Part shown: positions 9,339 to 17,762 of the stretch, piece by piece
How the letters are laid out: each line of letters starts with the position of its first letter
Position numbering within the stretch: position 1 is the stretch's first letter
Origin: an uncultured Bacteroides sp.
Lineage (GTDB): Bacteria; Bacteroidota; Bacteroidia; Bacteroidales; Bacteroidaceae
Direction: 5' to 3'
Length of the DNA stretch: 64,000 bases
Assembly (NCBI GenBank): GCA_900755095.1
Contig: CAAEFE010000116.1
Location: 43,368 to 107,367 of the forward strand
Position numbers and translations under genes: made by a program
The notes under the pieces: generated by a model
Databases searched by the model: none
Seen by the model: the letters and a program-made list of their open reading frames with translations, nothing else
What the model was told of the DNA's origin: nothing

Positions 9339-10121
9339 ATGAAAGATATATTATCAGAGATTATAGCAAACAAACGATTTGAAGTTGACCTGCAAAAGCA
9401 GGCTATCTCCATCGAGCAATTACAGGAAGGTATCAGCGAAGTTCCGACCTCTCGTTCTATGAAGCAGGCATTAGCCTCATCTGCATCGGGTATTATCGCT
9501 GAATTCAAGCGTCGGTCTCCATCCAAAGGATGGATAAAGGAAGAAGCATGCCCGGAAGAAATTGTTCCCTCCTATGCAGCAGCAGGAGCTTCTGCCCTTT
9601 CCATCCTCACCGACGAGAAATTTTTCGGAGGAAGCCTGAAGGACATCCGCACTGCACGCCCTTTGGTAGAGATCCCCATTCTTAGGAAGGACTTCATCAT
9701 TGACGAATACCAGCTTTATCAAGCCAAAATTGTCGGTGCCGATGCCGTACTTCTTATCGCAGCCGCATTAGAACCGGAGAAATGTAATGAACTTGCAGAA
9801 AAAGCTCATGAACTAGGTCTGGAAGTTCTTCTGGAGATTCATAGCTCCGAGGAATTAATATACATCGACAAGAAAATAGATATGGTAGGAATCAACAATC
9901 GTAATCTGGGTACTTTCTTCACTGATGTAGAAAACTCTTTCCGCTTGGCCGGACAGCTTCCCCAAGATGCTGTATTGGTATCCGAAAGCGGCATCTCCGA
10001 TCCGGAAATAGTAAACCGACTTCGGGCAGCCGGATTCCGTGGATTCCTGATCGGTGAAACATTTATGAAAACACAGCAACCGGGAGAAACTTTACAGAAT
10101 TTCCTGCAAGCAATCCAATAA
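9339..10121 (+). CDS. trpC: Indole-3-glycerol-phosphate synthase
   Basis: Closes the indole ring from CdRP. 260 aa TIM barrel. Diagnostic blocks: IIAEFKRRSPSKG (strand 1, catalytic lysine), ALSILTDEKFFGGS, LRKDFIIDEYQLYQA, LLIAAAL, VGINNRNLGTF and VSESGISDPE. It is a single-function protein; the PRAI activity is in the next gene, not fused as in E. coli. Confidence 0.97.
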   Translation: MKDILSEIIANKRFEVDLQKQAISIEQLQEGISEVPTSRSMKQALASSASGIIAEFKRRSPSKGWIKEEACPEEIVPSYAAAGASALSILTDEKFFGGSLKDIRTARPLVEIPILRKDFIIDEYQLYQAKIVGADAVLLIAAALEPEKCNELAEKAHELGLEVLLEIHSSEELIYIDKKIDMVGINNRNLGTFFTDVENSFRLAGQLPQDAVLVSESGISDPEIVNRLRAAGFRGFLIGETFMKTQQPGETLQNFLQAIQ

Positions 10122-10147
10122 ACTAATTATTCAAAACGGACAGCCCT

Positions 10148-10771
10148 ATGATTAACGGAAAAATTATCAAAGTATGCGGTATGCGTGAAGCTGAAAACAT
10201 ACAGGACGTAGAGTCTATCGAAGGCATAGATATGCTGGGATTCATCTTCTATCCTAAATCTCCCCGATATGTCTACGAGCTTCCGGCTTACTTGCCCATT
10301 CATGCCCGACGTGTCGGAGTTTTCGTCAACGAAGACAAGCAGATAATCAGCATGTATGCTGATCGTTTCGGACTGAATTATGTACAGCTCCACGGAAATG
10401 AATCGCCCGAATACTGCCGGTCCTTACATTCCACTGGATTGAAAATCATCAAGGCTTTTTCAGTAGACCGTCCCAAAGATTTGAGAAAGGTATATGACTA
10501 CGAAAAAGTCTGTGATCTTTTTCTGTTCGATACCAAATGCGAACAATATGGTGGTTCGGGAAATCAATTCGACTGGAGTATCCTGGATATGTACAATGGA
10601 CATGTACCCTTCCTATTGAGCGGAGGCATTAACTCATACAGTGCCAATGCCCTGAAAGAGTTTAAACATCCCCGGCTTGCCGGATACGATCTCAACAGCC
10701 GTTTTGAATTGAAACCGGGAGAAAAGGATCCGGAGCGTATCCGGACATTTTTAAACGAATTAAAATCATAA
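10148..10771 (+). CDS. trpF: Phosphoribosylanthranilate isomerase
   Basis: Amadori isomerisation of PRA to CdRP. 207 aa TIM barrel, usual length. Motifs: KVCGMREAENI with the catalytic cysteine, MLGFIFYPKSPRYV, VGVFVNE, VQLHGNES, LFDTKCEQYGGSGNQFDW with the catalytic aspartate, and LSGGINS. It follows trpC by 26 nt and precedes trpA by 18 nt. Confidence 0.96.
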   Translation: MINGKIIKVCGMREAENIQDVESIEGIDMLGFIFYPKSPRYVYELPAYLPIHARRVGVFVNEDKQIISMYADRFGLNYVQLHGNESPEYCRSLHSTGLKIIKAFSVDRPKDLRKVYDYEKVCDLFLFDTKCEQYGGSGNQFDWSILDMYNGHVPFLLSGGINSYSANALKEFKHPRLAGYDLNSRFELKPGEKDPERIRTFLNELKS

Positions 10772-10789
10772 TCTAAAAATTCCAACGTC

Positions 10790-11560
10790 ATGAATAGAAT
10801 TAATCAACTTTTCAATAGCAACAAGAAAGACATACTTTCTATTTATTTTTGTGCCGGTACTCCTACTTTGGATGGTACCGCTGATGTAATCCGCACGCTC
10901 GAAAAGCACGGAGTGAGTATGATTGAAGTCGGCATTCCTTTCAGTGATCCGATGGCAGATGGCATTGTTATTCAGAATGCCGCTACGCAGGCATTGCGCA
11001 ATGGTATGTCTCTAAAACTTCTTTTTGAACAATTACGGGATATTCGCAAGGACGTAAAAATCCCACTTGTGCTTATGGGATATTTAAACCCAATCATGCA
11101 ATTCGGATTTGAGAATTTCTGCCGTAAATGTGTGGAATGTGGTATCGACGGCGTCATTATCCCTGATCTCCCTTTCCGTGATTACCAAGAACATTATCGT
11201 ATCATTGCCGAACGCTATAACATCAGAGTGATTATGCTCATCACACCGGAAACCAGCGAAGAACGGGTACGCGAGATAGATACACATACCGACGGATTTA
11301 TTTATATGGTTTCATCAGCAGCAACCACCGGAGCGCAACAAGATTTCAACGAACAAAAACGGGCTTACTTCAAAAAGATTGAAGGTATGCATCTGAACAA
11401 TCCGTTGATGGTGGGATTTGGTATCTCCAATAAAGCAACATTCCAAGCAGCTTGCGAACACGCTTCCGGAGCTATCATCGGCAGTAAGTTCGTCACTCTG
11501 CTCGAAGAAGAAAAAGACCCGGAAAAGGCGATTACCAGACTGAAAGAAGCCCTGAAGTAA
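10790..11560 (+). CDS. trpA: Tryptophan synthase alpha chain
   Basis: Cleaves indole-3-glycerol phosphate to indole, channelled to TrpB. 256 aa. The catalytic glutamate is in MIEVGIPFSDPMADG (around residue 44) and the aspartate in the strand GVIIPDLPF; PLVLMGYLNPI and the phosphate loop VGFGISN follow. Last gene of the operon. No conventional terminator follows; the 3' flank goes straight into a repeat array. Confidence 0.97.
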   Translation: MNRINQLFNSNKKDILSIYFCAGTPTLDGTADVIRTLEKHGVSMIEVGIPFSDPMADGIVIQNAATQALRNGMSLKLLFEQLRDIRKDVKIPLVLMGYLNPIMQFGFENFCRKCVECGIDGVIIPDLPFRDYQEHYRIIAERYNIRVIMLITPETSEERVREIDTHTDGFIYMVSSAATTGAQQDFNEQKRAYFKKIEGMHLNNPLMVGFGISNKATFQAACEHASGAIIGSKFVTLLEEEKDPEKAITRLKEALK

Positions 11561-11575
11561 GAGCCTCGGATGAAA

Positions 11576-11730
11576 ATTTCCGCAGGCCGCAGGGCTATTT
11601 CCGCAAACCGTGGGGCTATTTCTGCAAGCCGTGGGGAGGCCGTACTTCACCCGTGGGACGAGCAGAGACAAGCCGTGAGCTGAACAAAAACAAGACGTGG
11701 ACTGAACAGGATCGAGGCGTGGGCTGACAA
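11576..11730 (+). repeat. Degenerate 21-22-bp tandem repeat array, seven units
   Basis: Three clear units start at 11576, 11597 and 11618, beginning ATTTCCGCAGGCC, ATTTCCGCAAACC and ATTTCTGCAAGCC. Four more diverged units continue the period. The shared core, variants of CCGTGGGG, starts at 11587, 11608, 11629, 11651, 11673, 11695 and 11717, so steps are 21, 21, 22, 22, 22, 22. GC content is well above the flanks. It lies between the convergent stops of trpA and the 118-aa gene. Not a CRISPR: units touch each other and there are no unique spacers. Confidence 0.75.
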
Positions 11731-11744
11731 TCTCGTTGCCCCTG

Positions 11745-12101
11745 TCATTCACCGAATCCGAAGTCCGAACAACAACAGCAGCAGTCTTCCTTTCCTCGCC
11801 AATATTGCTGCTGTTGTTTACAACAGTAGTAATATTTCTCTTCTACTCTACTCTCTTGAGTTTCATTCGGTTTTTGCCCTTTATCCATCGGCGTTTCAGA
11901 GTTTTTTTCCACTGCACTTTTTTCCACTGGTTTTTGCATACTATTAACCACTGATTTGCTGTAGTCATTCTTTGCACACAGATACAGCAACAACACATAA
12001 ATCCCTACAAGTTGCACTCCCCCTATCTGATATATCATGACGCTCAAATTGTCGCCTGCCCAAAAACAGATTTCTAACGGAAAATACCGGTCATTTTTCA
12101 T
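11745..12101 (-). CDS. Hypothetical small membrane protein with a cysteine-rich tail, 118 aa
   Basis: Not a family I recognise. From ATG at 12099-12101 it has a polar N-terminus (MKNDRYFPLEICFWAGDNLS), one membrane segment (YQIGGVQLVGIYVLLLYLCA, about 24-43), a Lys/Glu/Pro-rich linker (about 50-88) and a C-terminal end with KYYYCC, a run of four glutamines, and five cysteines in a row in EDCCCCCSDFGFGE. The linker composition argues for a real protein. The glutamine and cysteine runs come from CAA/CAG-type triplet repetition and could be partly fortuitous. No strong promoter seen; a weak CATCTTTG lies at 12151-12158. Convergent with trpA. Confidence 0.45.
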   Translation of the reverse strand: MKNDRYFPLEICFWAGDNLSVMIYQIGGVQLVGIYVLLLYLCAKNDYSKSVVNSMQKPVEKSAVEKNSETPMDKGQKPNETQESRVEEKYYYCCKQQQQYWRGKEDCCCCCSDFGFGE

Positions 12102-12309
12102 TTTCTCTTTCGTTTTTTATTTAAAGCCGGACACTTCGTCCAACCTGCCCCAAAGATGGGGACATTTTTTCATACTACATATCGCAAAAATGCAACATAG
12201 ATATTTTTTATAGTCTTGTCCTTCCAACTTTATATAATTCGTCGTTTAGCACTCATTATTCGCATTTAATCCGTATCTTTGCCAATGTTTTAACAGTAAT
12301 TCAACAATT
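12102..12309. promoter_or_regulatory. Divergent region upstream of asparaginase, with a -7 box
   Basis: TATCTTTG at 12275-12282 is an exact -7 box for the asparaginase gene, followed by C and a 27-nt leader. No good -33 box is visible. The remainder is AT-rich and holds only a weak 4-bp hairpin around 12148-12161. Confidence 0.45.
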
Positions 12310-13350
12310 ATGAGAGCAGAAACTCCTTCCGTTTTGTTAATTTACACGGGTGGGACTATCGGAATGATAGAGAATCCGGAAACAGGTGCCTTAGAAAATT
12401 TCAACTTCGATCATTTGCTTAAGCACGTCCCCGAACTGAAAAGATTCAACTACCGCATTTCCTCCTACCAATTCGATCCCCCTCTCGACTCTTCGGACAT
12501 GGAACCTGCTTACTGGGCAAAACTGGTAAAGATCATCAATTACAATTATGATTATTTCGATGGTTTCGTCATCCTTCACGGAACAGACACAATGGCTTAC
12601 ACTGCCTCTGCACTAAGTTTCATGCTCGAAAATCTAAGCAAACCTGTCATCCTCACAGGTTCCCAGCTCCCGATCGGGACTTTGCGCACAGACGGAAAGG
12701 AAAACCTCATCACAGCCATCGAAATTGCAGCAGCTAAAAATCCGGATGGTACAGCCATTGTTCCGGAGGTTTGTATTTTCTTTGAGAATCATTTGATGCG
12801 TGGCAACCGTACCACCAAAATCAATGCGGAGAATTTCAATGCTTTCCGCTCTTTCAATTATCCGCCATTGGCACGGGTAGGTATCCACATTAAATATGAG
12901 CCTAATCTCATTCGAAAACCAGACCCGACAAAACCGTTAAAGCCGCATTACCTGTTTGACACCAATGTAGTTATTCTAACGCTTTTTCCGGGCATTCAAG
13001 AGAGTATCGTGACTTCTCTGCTTCATGTTCCGGGATTGAAAGCGGTTGTCATGAAAACCTTCGGTTCGGGAAATGCTCCGCAAAAAGAATGGTTCATCCG
13101 CCAACTAAAGGAAGCTACCGATCGTGGAATTATCATTGTCAACATTACACAATGTGCCTCCGGAGCAGTAGAAATGGGACGTTACGAAACAGGAATGCAT
13201 CTTCTGGAAGCAGGTGTAATCAGTGGATATGACAGTACCCCCGAATGTGCCATAACAAAGCTCATGTTTTTATTGGGACATGGATTACCCAACAAGGATA
13301 TCCGATATAAAATGAACTCCTGCTTAATAGGAGAAATCACCAAGTCTTAA
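12310..13350 (+). CDS. ansA: Type I (cytoplasmic) L-asparaginase
   Basis: Hydrolyses asparagine to aspartate and ammonia. 346 aa, the length of cytoplasmic type I enzymes, with no signal peptide. The first catalytic threonine is in LIYTGGTIGMIE (about residues 9-20) and the second in FVILHGTDTMAYTASAL (about 88-104); VILTGSQLPIG and KTFGSGNAP are further family blocks. Monocistronic, with its own -7 box and a downstream hairpin. Confidence 0.93.
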   Translation: MRAETPSVLLIYTGGTIGMIENPETGALENFNFDHLLKHVPELKRFNYRISSYQFDPPLDSSDMEPAYWAKLVKIINYNYDYFDGFVILHGTDTMAYTASALSFMLENLSKPVILTGSQLPIGTLRTDGKENLITAIEIAAAKNPDGTAIVPEVCIFFENHLMRGNRTTKINAENFNAFRSFNYPPLARVGIHIKYEPNLIRKPDPTKPLKPHYLFDTNVVILTLFPGIQESIVTSLLHVPGLKAVVMKTFGSGNAPQKEWFIRQLKEATDRGIIIVNITQCASGAVEMGRYETGMHLLEAGVISGYDSTPECAITKLMFLLGHGLPNKDIRYKMNSCLIGEITKS

Positions 13351-13371
13351 GTTAAATCCATCTATTGTAAC

Positions 13372-13418
13372 CCCCTGATTTTCATTTTAAACAGTTGTAT
13401 AAAAGTGAAAATCAGGGG
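13372..13418 (+). terminator. Terminator hairpin after asparaginase
   Basis: CCCCTGATTTTCA (13372-13384) pairs perfectly with TGAAAATCAGGGG (13406-13418), extended inward by TTTTA/TAAAA. The following bases are T-rich but interrupted, so termination strength is uncertain. Confidence 0.6.
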
Positions 13419-13522
13419 ATTTCTCTTCATCATCATCAAGACCGAATCAAACCTAAAAGAGCCAAAGAAGAACCAAAACGGAAGTATAGTTGTTTTCACT
13501 CCATAAAATAACAGAAAAAACA

Positions 13523-13552
13523 TTTCCAATAAAAGATATGCAGTTATTTTTG
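13523..13552 (+). promoter_or_regulatory. Candidate promoter of the LruC-type lipoprotein
   Basis: TTTC at 13523-13526, 18 nt, TATTTTTG at 13545-13552. The -7 box is exact, the -33 box one base off. Confidence 0.4.
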
Positions 13553-13591
13553 TGATGGATTTGGTTACAAACAATCAAGCAATAATACATT

Positions 13592-15976
13592 ATGATGAAG
13601 AAAACAATTCAATTTGTACCCATCATTGCAATAGCGATGGCAGGTACTATGTCTAGTTGTGTTGACTCTGGAAAGGATCTCTATGATCCGTCTTACGAAA
13701 CACCTAACCCGATGGGAGATGGCTTTGCTGCTCCCGATGATATCGATTGGAACATGATAACCACTAAAAATGTCTCGGTCGAAGTGAAAGATGAAGAAGG
13801 AGGACTATTTGCTTATTTAGTTGAAATATATGCAGAAGATCCTTTGACTAATGAAAGCGCTTCCGTGCTCGCTGCAAGGACAGCTAATAAAGAAAACAAC
13901 TTTAAATTTACAACCGCTGTCAGTCTGCTGCCAACTCAAAAGGGTATTTATGTGAAGCAAACCGACCCTAGAGGACGTGAACAGGTATATCAGTTCGATG
14001 TGCCGGAAAACAGTGATAATATTACCTGTAAACTCTATTATGCAGGATCTACTGCACAAAATAGAGCGTTGATGAGTCGTGCCGCTGCTACAAGAGGCCT
14101 TTCATTTGAAAAGCCGGATTACTATTCCATACCTGCTAATGCAAAAGAAGTGACTGAAATGTCAGGAACCACTTTGCTGCGTGATGCTTCTTACAAAATC
14201 ACCTCTGACTATGCCGGCACATTCAAGTTTGACGGTTATGACGGTGAAATTGCAACCAAAGTTTATGTAGATGCTAAATGGACGATTCCCGCAACATTCC
14301 AATTCCAAAACGGTATTGAAATCATTGTGATGAATAATGCTAAAATTGAAGCATCAGGAACCATGACGTTCATTAGAAACTCCATGTTGACCATTATGGA
14401 AAAGGGAGAAGTGAATGCAGAGGATATATCATTCACCAATGGAGCGCCTGCTGCATTAAGAAACTGGGGTGCACTGACTGTAGCGAACACAATGACACTA
14501 CATTCCGGTGCAACACTCTACAACAAAGGAACCATAACCAGCAAGAATATCTCAATCAATTCCAATACGAAAATTGTAAATGACAATAAAATCAGTTTGG
14601 AAGGAGAATTAAATCTGCCGTCTAATTTCTCTTTGGAAAATAACGGAGAGATTTATGGAGAGAAATTAATTGCAAATTCCGACGCTGTTGCTACCAACAA
14701 CAACATCATGAAGTTTACAACCATCAGTCTCACCAATACGACTGTCAACAACGCTTGTAGCATGGAAGCAACGACTTCTTTCTATGCCAACGGAGCGACG
14801 TTTAACTTTACTCAAGGATATTTGAAAGCTCCTAAAATGGAGTTTGTTAATGGAACAGTAAATTTAAGTGATGGTTCTATGCTGGATGCTACGACAAGTA
14901 TCAGCATACCTCCCGGTTATGCCAAGTTTTATGGAAAAGGCGAAAATACTTCTATGATAAAATCACCGGTTATCACCGGACAAGGTTTCACATATGATGG
15001 AAATTTGGTTATTGAATGTGATAGCCACGTTGAAAAGAACCAATGGTGGGAAAACTTCCATGTACTGAATGGCCCATACTTCACCAAAATGGGAGACTCT
15101 AAAGTCATCATCGATGTTTGTACAGGAATTAAAAATGGTGGAAATGAAGGAGGAGATCCTGAAGATCCTAAGTTCCCGATCATCATGGATGATAATCGCA
15201 ATTATGCTTATCTGTTTGAAGACCAATGGCCTTTATATGGGGATTACGATATGAACGACCTTGTTCTGATTATCAAGGAAAGAAAGATCTCCATCAATAA
15301 GAGCAATAAGGCAGAAGAGTTCACGTTAAGTCTTGATTTATCGGCTGCCGGAGCTACCAAGAGTATTGGAGCTGCTATCATGCTGGACGGTGTTCCTGCC
15401 AGTGCCATTACGCAGCCGGTGGAATTCAGTGACAACTCTCTTTTTAAAGGTTTCAATGTGAATAGTAATCTGATTGAGAACGGACAGGACTATGCGGTTA
15501 TTCCATTATTTGACGATGCTCACAAAGCATTGGGAAGAGACCGTTACGAACAGATCAATACGATTGCAGGTCACTCTGCCAATACGAGTCCTAAAAATAT
15601 CAGTTTCACTATAAAGTTCAGCAATCCTATCTCTGTGGATGAGCTTAATATCAATAAACTGAATGTTTTCATTTTCGTAGAAGGAAACAGAAACCAGCGT
15701 AAGGAGATTCATATTGTCGGTTATCAACCAACTAAGTTGGCAAATACCGACTTGTTCGGAGGCAACAACGACGATAGTTCTACTTCCCGCAAGAGATATT
15801 ACATCAGCAAAGATAACCTGGCATGGGGAATCATGGTTCCGACAGACTTCAAATGGCCTTTGGAATATGTGAATATCAAATCAGCTTACTCGTTATTCGA
15901 AAGTTGGGTGACCAGTGGCGGTACTAAGAATGAAGAATGGTGGAAAACTTTTGATTCATCAAGAGTATATAAATAA
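13592..15976 (+). CDS. LruC/DUF4842-domain lipoprotein with a beta-solenoid-like middle
   Basis: A cell-surface or periplasmic lipoprotein of 794 aa; function unknown. The N-terminus is a signal peptide ending in the lipobox AGTMSSC. Residues about 190-470 are a Thr/Asn/Gly-rich stretch of short repeated beta-strand phrases (for example GTMTFIRNSMLTIMEKG and GATLYNKGTITSKNISI), which looks like a right-handed beta-solenoid. The C-terminal third contains the hallmark LFEDQWPLYGDYDMNDLVL, the aspartate-rich motif of DUF4842 / LruC-domain proteins, common as Bacteroides lipoproteins. Monocistronic with promoter and terminator of its own. Could be an adhesin or matrix component; the sequence does not tell. 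Confidence 0.8.
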   Translation: MMKKTIQFVPIIAIAMAGTMSSCVDSGKDLYDPSYETPNPMGDGFAAPDDIDWNMITTKNVSVEVKDEEGGLFAYLVEIYAEDPLTNESASVLAARTANKENNFKFTTAVSLLPTQKGIYVKQTDPRGREQVYQFDVPENSDNITCKLYYAGSTAQNRALMSRAAATRGLSFEKPDYYSIPANAKEVTEMSGTTLLRDASYKITSDYAGTFKFDGYDGEIATKVYVDAKWTIPATFQFQNGIEIIVMNNAKIEASGTMTFIRNSMLTIMEKGEVNAEDISFTNGAPAALRNWGALTVANTMTLHSGATLYNKGTITSKNISINSNTKIVNDNKISLEGELNLPSNFSLENNGEIYGEKLIANSDAVATNNNIMKFTTISLTNTTVNNACSMEATTSFYANGATFNFTQGYLKAPKMEFVNGTVNLSDGSMLDATTSISIPPGYAKFYGKGENTSMIKSPVITGQGFTYDGNLVIECDSHVEKNQWWENFHVLNGPYFTKMGDSKVIIDVCTGIKNGGNEGGDPEDPKFPIIMDDNRNYAYLFEDQWPLYGDYDMNDLVLIIKERKISINKSNKAEEFTLSLDLSAAGATKSIGAAIMLDGVPASAITQPVEFSDNSLFKGFNVNSNLIENGQDYAVIPLFDDAHKALGRDRYEQINTIAGHSANTSPKNISFTIKFSNPISVDELNINKLNVFIFVEGNRNQRKEIHIVGYQPTKLANTDLFGGNNDDSSTSRKRYYISKDNLAWGIMVPTDFKWPLEYVNIKSAYSLFESWVTSGGTKNEEWWKTFDSSRVYK

Positions 15977-15994
15977 GCCTAACAATTAATCTTT

Positions 15995-16032
15995 AACACG
16001 GATTCCAGTTTTTATGGAATCCGTGTTTTTTC
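15995..16032 (+). terminator. Intrinsic terminator after the LruC-type lipoprotein
   Basis: AACACGGATTCCA (15995-16007) pairs with TGGAATCCGTGTT (16015-16027), perfect over 13 bp, followed by T residues to 16032. Confidence 0.85.
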
Positions 16033-16095
16033 ATTAAGATGCTGTAAGTTGCAATTAATAGAAAAAAAAGATATATCACGAATTTTACTCTCCTG

Positions 16096-16129
16096 ATTGG
16101 GGATTATTCTAAAATAATATCTATATTTG
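16096..16129 (+). promoter_or_regulatory. Promoter of the receiver/polysaccharide cluster
   Basis: ATTG at 16096-16099 and TATATTTG at 16122-16129, spacer 22 nt (21 if TTGG is used). Just downstream is an inverted repeat TCACA-N7-TGTGA around 16136-16154 in the leader, a possible regulator site. Confidence 0.45.
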
Positions 16130-16210
16130 CAGTGTATCACAAATATTATGTGACAACAATCTTAATCTATAAATCAAATAACAAAGCAAGCGATAGAAAG
16201 GTCTATTCGT

Positions 16211-16576
16211 ATGAAGAAAAAAATATTACTAGTCGACGATAAATCGACAATCGGAAAAGTGGCCGGTGTGTATCTAGGAAAAGAGTATGATTTTACCTAT
16301 TTGGAAGATCCCATCAAAGCAATAGAATGGCTTAATGAAGGCAATGTACCTGACCTCATTATTTCAGACATTCGTATGCCTCTCATGATGGGGGATGAAT
16401 TCTTAAGATACATGAAGAACAATGAATTATTCAAGTCAATTCCTATCGTTATGTTATCCAGTGAGGAAAGTACAACGGAAAGAATCAGACTATTGGAAGA
16501 AGGAGCAGAAGACTATATCCTGAAACCATTCAACCCTTTGGAACTCAAAATCCGAATCAAAAAGATTATTGACTAA
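16211..16576 (+). CDS. Stand-alone response-regulator receiver protein
   Basis: A single CheY-like receiver domain of 121 aa with no output domain. Acidic pair in ILLVDDKSTIG, phosphorylatable aspartate in LIISDIRMP (about residue 55), Ser in VMLSSEES and lysine in ILKPFNPLELK. It starts a four-gene unit and lies 17 nt before a sugar transferase that itself has a receiver-like N-terminus, so it probably controls exopolysaccharide initiation by protein contact. No kinase is adjacent. Confidence 0.9.
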   Translation: MKKKILLVDDKSTIGKVAGVYLGKEYDFTYLEDPIKAIEWLNEGNVPDLIISDIRMPLMMGDEFLRYMKNNELFKSIPIVMLSSEESTTERIRLLEEGAEDYILKPFNPLELKIRIKKIID

Positions 16577-16593
16577 TACCGGGTCTTCTACAC

Positions 16594-17751
16594 ATGCAAT
16601 ATTTTGTTTATATAGGCAGAGATAGCAAAACAATAGAACTACTCTCCCGACTAAGTATTGGGGTATTCTATGCTGCACCCAATTGTAGCAAAGCTGTCAA
16701 AGTATTGGAGAAAATACGCGAAAAATATGACGCAGCTCTATTTTTCGAACAAGTGAACATATCCAAAGATATTGCAGATATCCAATACATGCGTAAAAAG
16801 TATCCGGGGCTTTATATGGTACTCGTTATCGACTCCTTATCTAAGGAAGAAGCATCCGAATACCTTAAAGCCGGTATCAACAATACGATAAAATATGAAA
16901 CAAGCCAGGAGGCTTTAAAAGATTTATCAACTTTCCTTAAACGAAGAAAAGATCAGAAAATAAAGGCACTTCAACTTAAAGCACAAAATATAAATGCTTT
17001 CCGCCTGCCTTTATGGAAAAGAACCTTTGATATTTTCTTTTCAGGAATGGCGATATTATGTCTTTCTCCTCTCTTAATATTTACTGCACTAGCTATCCGG
17101 ATAGAAAGTAAGGGTCCTATTATCTACAAATCCAAGCGCGTAGGAAGTAATTATCAGATATTCGACTTTCTTAAATTCCGTTCGATGTATACTGATGCAG
17201 ACAAGCATTTAAAGGATTTCAATGCCCTTAACCAATATCAGCAGGAAGATGAGGATATTTGGGGAGAAGAACCGGAAGCGGAAGTGAATGAAGAAATCGA
17301 TGAAGAAGAAATCCTCTTGATATCTGACGATTTCGTAATCTCCGAAGAAGACTACATAAACAAGAAGTCCAAGGAAAAAAGCAATGCTTTCGTTAAGCTG
17401 GAAAATGACCCTCGAATAACTAAGATTGGACGTATTATACGTAAATATAGTATTGACGAGTTACCCCAGCTTATTAATATTTTAAAAGGGGATATGTCAA
17501 TAGTAGGCAACCGCCCTCTCCCACTCTATGAAGCCGAGTTGCTGACAAGCGATGAACACATCGACCGTTTCATGGGTCCGGCCGGATTGACCGGTTTATG
17601 GCAGGTAGAGAAAAGAGGCGAAGCCGGTAAACTTTCTGCTGAAGAACGCAAGCAATTGGATATCACCTATGCAAAGACATTCTCTTTCTGGTTGGATATA
17701 AAGATTATTCTGAAAACAGTTACTGCATTCATTCAAAAAGAGAACGTATAA
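16594..17751 (+). CDS. Undecaprenyl-phosphate sugar phosphotransferase with pseudo-receiver N-terminus and acidic insert
   Basis: Bacterial sugar transferase (WcaJ/PglC superfamily) that loads the first sugar-phosphate on a polyprenyl carrier for capsule or exopolysaccharide. 385 aa. Residues 1-120 look like a receiver fold without clear phosphorylation residues. A membrane segment follows (FDIFFSGMAILCLSPLLIFT). Catalytic blocks are KSKRVGSNYQIFDFLKFRSM, RITKIGRIIRKYSIDELPQL, GDMSIVGNRPLP and GLTGLWQV. Between the first and second blocks, about residues 212-265, sits an extra, very acidic segment (for example EEPEAEVNEEIDEEE) not usual in the family. The receiver-like domain and the upstream free receiver suggest regulation by phosphorelay. 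Confidence 0.85.
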   Translation: MQYFVYIGRDSKTIELLSRLSIGVFYAAPNCSKAVKVLEKIREKYDAALFFEQVNISKDIADIQYMRKKYPGLYMVLVIDSLSKEEASEYLKAGINNTIKYETSQEALKDLSTFLKRRKDQKIKALQLKAQNINAFRLPLWKRTFDIFFSGMAILCLSPLLIFTALAIRIESKGPIIYKSKRVGSNYQIFDFLKFRSMYTDADKHLKDFNALNQYQQEDEDIWGEEPEAEVNEEIDEEEILLISDDFVISEEDYINKKSKEKSNAFVKLENDPRITKIGRIIRKYSIDELPQLINILKGDMSIVGNRPLPLYEAELLTSDEHIDRFMGPAGLTGLWQVEKRGEAGKLSAEERKQLDITYAKTFSFWLDIKIILKTVTAFIQKENV

Positions 17752-17762
17752 TCTCCTTCCAG

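Noticed and set aside
11576..11730. Possible CRISPR array after trpA
   Set aside because: Units are contiguous, of 21-22 bp, and degenerate; there are no unique spacers, leader or cas genes.
11315..11752. 145-aa minus-strand ORF over the end of trpA and the repeat array
   Set aside because: Its repeated heptads only reflect translation of a 21-bp repeat; the rest is antisense to trpA.
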